This document shows, piece by piece, positions 8,801 to 16,500 of a DNA stretch of 23,835 nucleotides. The position numbers and the translations under genes were made by a program. The notes beneath the pieces are model-generated. The model searched no databases. It was given only the letters and a program-made list of their open reading frames with translations, and had not been told where the DNA came from. Numbering within the stretch: the stretch's first letter is position 1; each line of letters begins with the position of its first letter. The stretch comes from Methanobacteriota archaeon (lineage in GTDB: Archaea; Methanobacteriota; Methanobacteria; Methanobacteriales; Methanobacteriaceae), in the NCBI GenBank assembly GCA_023436175.1, contig JAEZKE010000042.1, forward strand, positions 1-23,835, read 5' to 3'.

Positions 8801-10910
8801 GGATCCAGAGAAGACAAAATTCTGGGAAAAACACCATAATAAAGTTTTTAAAACAGGAAAATCAGAAACAATAGAATTTTCGTATAAATCACCTTTAGGC
8901 GAGAAATATTATTTTAATACGCGGATAGTGCCTGAATTCTTTGATGGTGAAGTGAAGTCTGTTCTTGCTATTTCACGTGATATCACAAATATAAAAGAAG
9001 CAGAAATTGAATTAAAAAAAGCACGAGATAATTTGGAATTGCAGGTCAAAGAGCGTACATTGGAACTAGAAGAAGCTTATGAATCTTTAAAGTTGGCTAA
9101 TAATTATAACCGTAGTTTAATTGAAACTAATCTTGATCCTTTAGTTACTATTGGTCCTGATGGAAAAATCACCGATGTAAATCATTCTACAGAACGGGTC
9201 ACTGGTTACTCTAGGGAAGAAATTATTGGTACTGATTTTTCAGACTATTTTACAGAACCTGAAAAAGCTAGAAATGGATACCAGAAAGTATTTAGAGAGG
9301 GATGGGTTTTTGATTATCCTTTAGAAATTAAACATAAAAATGGACGTATAACTCCTGTTTTGTACAATGCTTCGGTTTATAAAGATGAATCAGGCGATAT
9401 CATTGGTATTTTTGCCGCTGCACGTGACATTACAGAAATAAAACAGGCCGAAAATGAGATTAAAAGACAGGCTGAATTACTCAATCTCACCCAGGAGGCC
9501 ATTATAGTTCGAGATATGGATAACAAAGTTTTATTCTGGAATGATGGTGCTATAAAAATATATGGCTGGGGTATGGAAGAAACTAAGGGTAAAAGTATTC
9601 ATTCATTGCTACAAACTAAGTTTACAGTACCATTAAAAGAGGTAAACAAAGAATTGATTAGTAATGGTCGATGGGGCGGTGAATTAATACATACAAAACG
9701 TGATGGGACTCAAATTACTGTATTAAGTCGACAAGTACTGAAAAAAGATGAGAATGGGAACCCTGTATCTATTTTAGAAATTAATTCTGACATCGGTGAG
9801 CGTAAAAAAATGGAAGAAGAGCTTGAATTTGCAGGTAAATATAACCGGAACCTGATTGAAACAAGTTTAGACCCATTTGTTACTATTGGCCCCGATGGGA
9901 AGATCACTGATGTAAATGGTGCTACAGAGTCTGTAACTGGTTACGCCCGAGATGAACTTATTGGCACTGATTTTTCAGATTATTTCACTGAACCTGAAAA
10001 AGCAAGAAAAGGATACAAGCAGGTGTTTAAAGAGAGGTGGATAATTGATTATCCTCTTGAGATCAAGCACAGGAATGGACATACAACTCCTGTTTTGTAC
10101 AATGCTTCAGTTTATGAAGATGAATCTGATGATGTTATCGGTGTTTTTGCAGCAGCACGTGATATTACTGAACTTAAACGCGCTGAAAAAATGTTAAAAT
10201 TAAAATTAGAAGAACTTGCCCGTTCAAATGCAGAACTTGAACAGTTTGCTTATGTATCATCACATGACTTACAGGAGCCTTTAAGGATGATTGGAAGTTA
10301 TTTGCAGCTTTTACAAAGGAGATATTCGGGTAAACTTGATGATAAAGCTGATAAATATATAGACTTTGCAGTAGATGGTGCTTCTCGTATGCAGAATTTA
10401 ATAAATGACCTTTTAGAATTCTCCAGGGTAACTACAAGGGCTAAGGAATTTGAACCCACAGATTGTGAATTTATCTTAAATAATGTTTTATCTAATTTGG
10501 AAGTATCTATAAAGGAAAATGAAGCTGTTATAAAATATGATAATTTACCAAGTGTAATGGCAGATTCTACCCAATTAACTCAGGTATTCCAGAATCTAAT
10601 CAGCAACGCTATAAAGTTCCGCAGTAAAAAAACACCAGAAATTACTATCTCATCTCGAGAAGAAGATGAAAATTGGATATTTGCAGTTGCTGACAATGGA
10701 ATTGGAATTGATCCCAAGCACAGTGAAAGAATTTTTGAAGTTTTTAAAAGATTACATAAAAGAAGAGAATATCCTGGAACAGGAATAGGGCTTTCAATTT
10801 GCAAAAAAATAGTAGAAAGACATGGAGGACATATCTGGGTAGAATCAGAACCAGATAAAGGTTCAATTTTTTATTTTACTTTACCTGTAAATCATATCAA
10901 AAATCAATAA
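5880..10910 (+). CDS. Cytosolic multi-PAS/GAF sensor histidine kinase (8 PAS, 2 GAF)
   Basis: Very large sensor kinase, 1676 residues, with no transmembrane segment. Approximate domain order: PAS1 15-125, PAS2 132-247, heptad coiled coil 249-320, PAS3 317-437, GAF1 441-604, PAS4 604-736, GAF2 736-920, PAS5 921-1041, PAS6 1075-1186, PAS7 1193-1312, PAS8 1321-1431, HisKA 1441-1514, HATPase 1541-1671. The phosphoacceptor is His1462 in SSHDLQEPLR. QNLISNAIKFR (N box), DNGIGI (G1) and GTGIGLSI (G2) are intact, so the kinase core looks active. PAS1 and PAS4 share a C-x4-HG, then CPH motif. ATG 5880 is preferred over TTG 5871 because AAGG at 5866-5869 is too close to 5871. A receiver gene follows after 32 bases and is the likely partner. 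The signal is unknown. Confidence 0.93.
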   Translation: MGTKEKLINSFLGNIEGWKSVLDSSNDLITILDTEFNVVWVNKSMKKAVGNRSGLKCFEAVHGTESPILNCPHAKMMLDCQEHSEEITDLGGCFIVTASPIKDEYGNVLGSVHIARNISDDKKAEENIQRLADVVESSDDAIITKSFEGTIISWNRGAEQIYGYFAHEVIGEPISILEPPQLSRETEKLINKIKNGEKVDHYETVRLKKDGELITVSVTLSPVFDTSGEIIAISTIARDVTERKIAEKQKQDLLERTQQFAEELEVSNEELQATTEELQAANEELQATTEELQVVNEELRQQGNELLQINNSLKDSEERFRALADNIPNLAWMANADGWIFWYNKRWYDYTGTTLKEMQGWGWQKVHHPDYLERVTEEWSTSIKEGKPYDNIFPLKDKDGKYHWFLTRVTPIKDKQGNIQRWFGTNTDITKQKKAEKLILWNQKRNELLAEVSSRLLTSENPQDIIDDLCYKTMEILECDVFFNYLVDEEKECLHLNAYSGIPEEEARKIEWLDYGVAVCGCAALESRRIISENIFETQDPRTDLVMKYGVQAYACHPLMIEGMSIGTLSFGTGSRTKFTDDELELMKAVADQIAIAMNRLISNRILKKSEEAAIQVKNEWEHTFEAVPDLIAILGTDYKVIRANKAMADKFGITPEECIGLTCYNVVHGTDEPPSFCPHKQLLDDGNEHTEEVNEDNLGGDFLVSASPLYDLEGKLRGSVHVARDINERKRKEKELYQINKAYMALSNSSQAMIRAKNELEYLEEVCKIIVEDCGHSMVWIGYAEDDKDKTVRPIAYSGFEEGYLETLNITWADTECGRGPTGTAVRTGKPSTCINMHNDPQFGPWRENAIKRGYASSLALPLRMYGNIFGALTIYSTEPDSFSEDEVKLLTELAENLAYGINVIRLRISRKKAEEALIRSENEFRTLAENSPDVIARFDRQNRHIYVNPAATEPYGLSQEEIIGKTHGKLKMDPEKTKFWEKHHNKVFKTGKSETIEFSYKSPLGEKYYFNTRIVPEFFDGEVKSVLAISRDITNIKEAEIELKKARDNLELQVKERTLELEEAYESLKLANNYNRSLIETNLDPLVTIGPDGKITDVNHSTERVTGYSREEIIGTDFSDYFTEPEKARNGYQKVFREGWVFDYPLEIKHKNGRITPVLYNASVYKDESGDIIGIFAAARDITEIKQAENEIKRQAELLNLTQEAIIVRDMDNKVLFWNDGAIKIYGWGMEETKGKSIHSLLQTKFTVPLKEVNKELISNGRWGGELIHTKRDGTQITVLSRQVLKKDENGNPVSILEINSDIGERKKMEEELEFAGKYNRNLIETSLDPFVTIGPDGKITDVNGATESVTGYARDELIGTDFSDYFTEPEKARKGYKQVFKERWIIDYPLEIKHRNGHTTPVLYNASVYEDESDDVIGVFAAARDITELKRAEKMLKLKLEELARSNAELEQFAYVSSHDLQEPLRMIGSYLQLLQRRYSGKLDDKADKYIDFAVDGASRMQNLINDLLEFSRVTTRAKEFEPTDCEFILNNVLSNLEVSIKENEAVIKYDNLPSVMADSTQLTQVFQNLISNAIKFRSKKTPEITISSREEDENWIFAVADNGIGIDPKHSERIFEVFKRLHKRREYPGTGIGLSICKKIVERHGGHIWVESEPDKGSIFYFTLPVNHIKNQ
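6273..6620 (+). repeat. Duplicated PAS block A, copy 1 (kinase 1 PAS2)
   Basis: This 348-bp coding block aligns without gaps to 11854-12201 in kinase 2. Both share VESSDDAIITKSF, GTIISWN, GAEQIYGY and SPVFDTSGE, with strong similarity also at the DNA level. It points to recent duplication or exchange of a PAS module between neighbouring genes. Confidence 0.8.
9105..9437 (+). repeat. Triplicated PAS block B, copy 1 (kinase 1 PAS6)
   Basis: First of three 333-bp blocks encoding a 111-residue PAS module that starts with YNR and ends with AAARDITE. All three share GTDFSDYFTEP and TPVLYNASVY without gaps. Confidence 0.82.
9840..10172 (+). repeat. Triplicated PAS block B, copy 2 (kinase 1 PAS8)
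   Basis: Second copy of the 333-bp block, in the same protein as copy 1 and immediately before the kinase core. It is separated from copy 1 by the unrelated PAS7. Confidence 0.82.
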
Positions 10911-10942
10911 TTTGATCAAATTTACTAAAAAAGGTGTTATAA

Positions 10943-11416
10943 ATGATAGTTAAACAAGACACAACAACAAAGACAGCTAAACAAATAGAAATTCTTTTAG
11001 TAGAAGATAACGAAGGCGATGTTGGATTGGTAGAAGAGGTTTTCCAGGAAGCAAAAATCAGGAACAATCTTAATGTTGCAGAAGATGGAGAAGAAGCCAT
11101 GTTATTTTTACGTAGGGAAGGAAGGTTCTCAAATGTCCCATATCCTGATATAATACTTTTAGATTTAAATTTACCTGGAAAAGATGGCCGTGAAGTCCTT
11201 AAAGAAATAAAAGAGGATGATATGCTTAAAAGAATACCTGTAGTTGTTTTAACCACTTCCAAAGCTGAGGAAGATATACTTAAATCCTATAACCTTCATG
11301 CTAATTCTTATATCACTAAACCAGTTGACTTTGATCAATTTATAATGGTAATTAAGTCTATAGAAAATTTTTGGCTTGATATTGTGAAGTTACCTTCCAA
11401 AGGCACCTTAACATAG
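10943..11416 (+). CDS. Stand-alone response regulator receiver (Rcp1-like)
   Basis: A 157-residue receiver domain with no output domain. It resembles Rcp1-type regulators that partner with phytochrome-type kinases. The acidic pair is Glu21-Asp22, the phosphoacceptor Asp74 (ILLDLNLPG), the switch Thr104/Thr105 and the conserved Lys126 in ITKPVD, so all key residues are present. ATG 10943 has AAGGTG at 10931-10936. It sits 32 bases after kinase 1 and 23 bases before kinase 2, consistent with one operon. Lacking an effector domain, it probably passes phosphate on or signals by protein contact. Confidence 0.94.
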   Translation: MIVKQDTTTKTAKQIEILLVEDNEGDVGLVEEVFQEAKIRNNLNVAEDGEEAMLFLRREGRFSNVPYPDIILLDLNLPGKDGREVLKEIKEDDMLKRIPVVVLTTSKAEEDILKSYNLHANSYITKPVDFDQFIMVIKSIENFWLDIVKLPSKGTLT

Positions 11417-11439
11417 TCAGATAAGGATGGTTTAAAGTT

Positions 11440-13293
11440 ATGGATAACATTGAAACTATTGAAATTTTACTCTTTGAAGACAACCCTGGAGATACTGGCC
11501 TAATTGAATCCATGCTTGAAGAATTTACTGATTTTTCATATGCGCTTAAAAATGTCGAAACATTGAATGAAGGTCTGGAACTCCTTAAATGCCATTCTTT
11601 TGATGTAATTCTGTTAGATTTAGGCCTGCCGGACAGCGACGGCATTGAAACATTTATTGATGTCAATGGAAAATGTCATGAAACTCCTATCATAATTTTA
11701 ACAGGATTAACTGATGAGAAGACTGGAATTAACGCGGTTAAAAAGGGTGCTCAAGATTATTTAGTTAAAGGGCAGGTGGAAAGTAAACTATTAGAACGTT
11801 CTATTAAGTATTCAATTGAACGTAAAAAAGCCGAAGAGAAAATTCAAATATTTGCAAATATCGTTGAGTCATCGGACGATGCTATAATAACTAAATCATT
11901 TGATGGTACTATCATAAGCTGGAATAAAGGTGCAGAACAAATTTATGGTTATTCTGCTCGTGAAATCATAGGAAAGTCCATATCCATTTTAGAATCTGAT
12001 AGCTTCAAGGGTGAAACAAAAAGATTAATCGAAAAGATTAAAAAAGGTGAAAGGATCCGTCATTATGAGACTTTACGGCTAAAAAAAGATAATAGTTCAA
12101 TCAACGTTGCTATAACTCTTTCTCCAGTTTTTGATACTTCTGGAGAGCTTGTTGCTATCTCAACTATTGCCCGAGATATAACTGAACGAAAAAAAGCAGA
12201 AGAAGAACTTAAATTAGCTAATATGTATAACCGTAGTTTAATTGAGGCTAGTTTAGATCCTTTAGTTACAATCGGTCCTGATGGAAAGATCAATGATGTG
12301 AACTACTCTACAGAGTTAATCACTGGTTATTCTCGAGATGAACTCATTGGTACTGATTTTTCAGATTATTTTACCGAACCTGATAAGGCTAGGGAAGTTT
12401 ACCAGCAGGTTTTCCAGGATGAAAAAGTTTTCAATTATGCATTAGAGATCAAACATAAAAAAGGGTATGTAACTCCTGTTTTATATAATGCTTCGGTTTA
12501 TCGTGATGAGTCGGGTGATGTTATCGGTGTTTTTGCCGCTGCACGTGACATAACCGAAAGAAAACAAGCGGAAGAAAAACTTAAAGAAATTATAGAAGAA
12601 TTGGAACGTTCTAATGATGAATTACAGCAGTTTGCATATATCACTTCCCATGATCTACAGGAGCCGCTTAGAACAATAGCAAGTTATACTCAACTAATTG
12701 AAAGACGTTACAGAAATCAACTTGACGCGGATGCTGATGATTTCATTGACTTTATAGTTGAAGCTGCTGTGCGTATGAAGGATATGATCCAGGGTTTACT
12801 TTATTATTCACGCGTTGGCACAAAGGGAGGAGAATTGAGACCTACAAATACGGAAGAGCTTCTTAAGATAGTTTTATCTAATTTAAATGCAGCAATTGAA
12901 GAAAATAATGTTACAATTACCCATGATAATCTTCCTGTGGTGGTGGCAGATGAAGGACAGCTTGTTCAACTATTTCAGAATCTGATTAGCAATGCTATAA
13001 AGTTTAAAAGGAATGATGAATATCCACGGATCCATATCTCAGCACATGAAGATGGAAATGAATATGTTTTTTCAGTTGCCGATAATGGAATAGGAATAGA
13101 ACCACAGTATTTTAACAGAATATTTGAGGTATTTAAAAGGCTGCATACGAGAGTTGAATATAGGGGAACTGGAATAGGGTTATCCATTTCTAAAAGAATT
13201 ATTGAGAGACATGGAGGTAGAATGTGGGTTGAATCGGAGTTTGGATCAGGTTCAACTTTTTATTTTGCTATACCTTTAAATTCTACCATATAA
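11440..13293 (+). CDS. Hybrid REC-PAS-PAS histidine kinase
   Basis: Cytosolic protein of 617 residues. An N-terminal receiver (about 7-120) has Glu13/Asp14, phosphoacceptor Asp60, Thr88 and Lys110. PAS A (138-254) and PAS B (263-373) are close copies of modules in kinase 1. HisKA (about 387-461) has His404 in TSHDLQEPLR. HATPase (about 504-612) keeps QNLISNAIKF, DNGIGI and GTGIGLSI. A receiver at the N terminus suggests this kinase is itself controlled by phosphorylation, possibly by kinase 1. ATG 11440 has AAGGATGG at 11423-11430. No membrane segment or output domain is present. Confidence 0.93.
   Translation: MDNIETIEILLFEDNPGDTGLIESMLEEFTDFSYALKNVETLNEGLELLKCHSFDVILLDLGLPDSDGIETFIDVNGKCHETPIIILTGLTDEKTGINAVKKGAQDYLVKGQVESKLLERSIKYSIERKKAEEKIQIFANIVESSDDAIITKSFDGTIISWNKGAEQIYGYSAREIIGKSISILESDSFKGETKRLIEKIKKGERIRHYETLRLKKDNSSINVAITLSPVFDTSGELVAISTIARDITERKKAEEELKLANMYNRSLIEASLDPLVTIGPDGKINDVNYSTELITGYSRDELIGTDFSDYFTEPDKAREVYQQVFQDEKVFNYALEIKHKKGYVTPVLYNASVYRDESGDVIGVFAAARDITERKQAEEKLKEIIEELERSNDELQQFAYITSHDLQEPLRTIASYTQLIERRYRNQLDADADDFIDFIVEAAVRMKDMIQGLLYYSRVGTKGGELRPTNTEELLKIVLSNLNAAIEENNVTITHDNLPVVVADEGQLVQLFQNLISNAIKFKRNDEYPRIHISAHEDGNEYVFSVADNGIGIEPQYFNRIFEVFKRLHTRVEYRGTGIGLSISKRIIERHGGRMWVESEFGSGSTFYFAIPLNSTI
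11854..12201 (+). repeat. Duplicated PAS block A, copy 2 (kinase 2 PAS1)
   Basis: Counterpart of 6273-6620 in kinase 1, equal in length and open throughout in the same phase. Confidence 0.8.
12226..12558 (+). repeat. Triplicated PAS block B, copy 3 (kinase 2 PAS2)
   Basis: Third copy of the 333-bp block. In kinase 2 it directly follows block A and precedes the kinase core, so nearly the whole sensory part of kinase 2 is made of modules also found in kinase 1. Confidence 0.82.
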
Positions 13294-13349
13294 CTCTTAA
13301 CTTTGACATATTTGGGTGTTAAATAAGTATATAAGTCTTTTAAGCAACA

Positions 13350-13356
13350 TTTTTTT
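13350..13356 (+). terminator. T-run after kinase 2
   Basis: Seven T residues about 57 bases past the kinase 2 stop, in an AT-rich spacer, with another T-run near 13430. Candidate U-tract terminator without a hairpin. Confidence 0.3.
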
Positions 13357-13479
13357 AAATAAATTGTCTATAACTTAAATAATGAAATAAAAACTCCTTT
13401 TTAAATATCTAATTATTAAATTTAGATGCTTTTTTTAACACAATAATCAAAATTACTCTTATTAGATTATTTAATGGCC

Positions 13480-13487
13480 TTATAAAT
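13480..13487 (+). promoter_or_regulatory. TATA box for kinase 3
   Basis: TTATAAAT lies about 100 bases upstream of the GTG start. Transcription would begin near 13508, giving a leader of about 75 bases. The left arm of a 13-bp inverted repeat sits between this box and the predicted start site. Confidence 0.5.
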
Positions 13488-13490
13488 CTT

Positions 13491-13567
13491 TCTGAATTTC
13501 TGTAAATAATAAAACATAATTATAATGATTTAATAGAGATAATTATGGATTTTAACAGAAATTCAGA
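13491..13567. repeat. 13-bp perfect inverted repeat at the kinase 3 promoter
   Basis: TCTGAATTTCTGT at 13491-13503 is the exact reverse complement of ACAGAAATTCAGA at 13555-13567, with 51 bases between. One arm lies just downstream of the TATA box, the other just before the ribosome binding site AGGGGT at 13571-13576. It could be a paired operator or a leader hairpin. Confidence 0.75.
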
Positions 13568-13582
13568 GATAGGGGTAATCCC

Positions 13583-16500
13583 GTGTCAAAAGCAAAAATA
13601 TTAATTGTGGAAGATGAGGGAATTACGGCTTTAAATATTAAGGGCCTGTTGGAAAATTGGGGATATGAAAATCCTCTAATTGCATTATCCAGTAAAGATA
13701 TTTTTCAAGTGGTGGTGCAGTACAGACCTAACTTGATTTTAATGGACATTAATCTCAATGAAGAGATGGATGGAATTGAAATTGCAAAGCAGCTACAGAC
13801 TAATTTTGATATTCCTATTATATACTTAACAGCCCACTGCGATGAAGCAATTATTGAAAGAACTAAATTAACAGCACATTATGGATATATTGTCAAACCT
13901 TTCAACAATGAAGAATTAAAAGTAACCATAGATCAGGCTCTTTATAGATATCGAATGGAAAATAAATTGAAAAATGCTAATAAACGTCTCCAAATTGAAC
14001 TTGAAGAAAAGGAACGTGTTCAAAAAGAGCTTAAAAAGAGTGAAGAGAAATTTAGAGGCATAGTTGAGCAGTCACATGATGGTATAGCTCTTATAGATAA
14101 AAATGGGTCAATAATTGAATGGAATCACGGAATAGAAGAAATTACTGGGTTAAAAAGGGAACATATTCTAGGAAAAACAATGTGGAATATGCCCAATGAG
14201 CTGTATACTGAAGAAAAATCTCATAAATTACACGCTCATTTTAAAACAAATGTACTTCAGTTTCTCAATAATAAAAATTATAATTTGGAGGGTAAACAAT
14301 TTGAAAATGAAATTCAAAACTTCAACGGCTCAAAAAAAGTTATACAGGTAAGGCATTTTCCTATTAAAACAGATAGCAGTGAAATAATCGCAAGTATAGT
14401 GCACGACATTACAAAACAAAAACGGATGGAAGAAGAACTTAAAATAGCAAAGAATAATTTAGAGTTAAAAGTTCGGAAACGGACTCGAGAACTTATAAAA
14501 TCTAATGAAGAATTAAAAAAAGAGATTAGTGAACGTAAACAGGCTGAAGAAGCACTTATTGAATCAAGAAACTATTTGGATAAAATTATAAATTCTATTG
14601 GTGATCCTGTTTTTGTGAAGGATAAAGAACATCGCTGGGTGCTTTTAAACGATGCCTTTTCTAAATTAATGGGATATTCAAGGGAAGAACTTTTAGGAAA
14701 ATCTGATTATGACATCTTATCTCCACATGAAGCAAGTATTTTCTGGGATATAGACGAAGAGGTATTTAAAACAGGTATTGAAAACGTAAATGAAGAAGAA
14801 GTTACAGATTCTAATAACAACTTGCACAAGTTAGTCACTAAAAAAACGTTATACATCGATAATTCTGGAAATAAATACCTTGTAGCAGTTATTAGGGATG
14901 TAACTGAGCTTAAAAAAGTGGAAGAAGAGAAAAAAATAGAACATCAAAGGCTTATGGATATTATTGAGTTCCTGCCGGATGCTACTTTTGTTATTAATAA
15001 AGATAGTAAGGTAATAGCATGGAACAGGGCTATTGAAAAGATGACTGGACTGCCCAAGAATAAAATTTTAGGTAAAGGGGATTATGCTTATTCTGTACCA
15101 TTTTACGGGTTTAAAAGGCCAATTCTTATTGATCTTATATTTTCACAGGTTAACGAGGTTGAACATCTCTATGATCATGCAGGGAAAGAAGGAAATTCTT
15201 TATGCGCTGATATATTTATACAGAATATGTATGAGGGTAAAGGAGCTTTTGTATGGGGTGTAGCTTCTCCTTTTTATGATGATGATGGCAATTTTATGGG
15301 AGCTATAGAATCAATTAGGGATATAAGCAGATCTAAGAAAATAGAGATGATGTTAAAAGAAAGTGAAGAAAAATATAGGGAGTTATTCAATAATGCAAAT
15401 GACATGATTGCCCTGACAGAATTAAAAGATGATGGTACACTGGGACAATACATAGAAGTTAACGATGTTGCAAGCCAGAGATTGGGCTATACAAGGGAAG
15501 AATTATTAAAAATGACCCCTAAAGATCTGGTTGCTCCCGAAAATTTATTTGAAATGCGCGACCCCGCCAGAAAATTGTTTAAAAATGGAAATGTGACCTT
15601 TGAAATAGTTCATGTGACTAAAGATGGGAGAAAGATACCTGTTGAAATTAATTCCCATCTTTTTAAATTAAAGGGAAAAAATTTGTTACTGGCAATTATT
15701 CGTGATATTACAGAACGTCAAAAAGCAGAGAAGGCAATTAAAAAATCAGAAGCTTATTATAAGACTATATTTGAAAATACTGGTGCTGCAACATTTATTG
15801 TTGAAGAAGATACCACCATATCTCTTGTAAATGCAGAATTTGAAAAACTTTGTGGATACTCAAAAGAGGAGATAGAATGTATAAAAAGCTGGAAAGAATT
15901 TGTGTCCAGTGATTATGTGGTAAAAATGGAAGAATATCATAATCTCAGGCGAATCGATCCAAGTTTAGCTCCAAGAAATTATGAAACCAAATTTGTTGAT
16001 AAACATGGCAATGTAAGAGATGCTTTAATAACCATTGCAATGATTCCGGGAACTAAAAAAAGTTTAGCATCTCTTTTAGATATTACTGATGAAAAAATAA
16101 TTATAGATGCTCTGCGTGAAAGCGAAGCTCAACTTAAGATCGCTATGGATATGGCTAAATTAGTACATTGGGAATATGACGTTGATTTAGATTTATATAC
16201 TTTCGATGATCAATTCTATAAATTGTATGGTACTACTATGGACCGTGAAGGCGGATCAAAAATGTCTTCGGAAGAATATGCCCGAAAGTTCCTGCCTCCT
16301 GAAGAATCCCATATTGTAAAAGAAGGAATAGCTAAAGCTTTAGAAACAGATGATCCTAATTTCTCTAGAAATGTCGAACACTCAATCCTAATGGCTGATG
16401 GAGAAAAACGTTTTATATTGGTCCGTTCTGAGATTATAAAAGACATGGATGGCAGAACCATTAAAACTCATGGTGTAAATCAAGATATTACAGAACGTAA

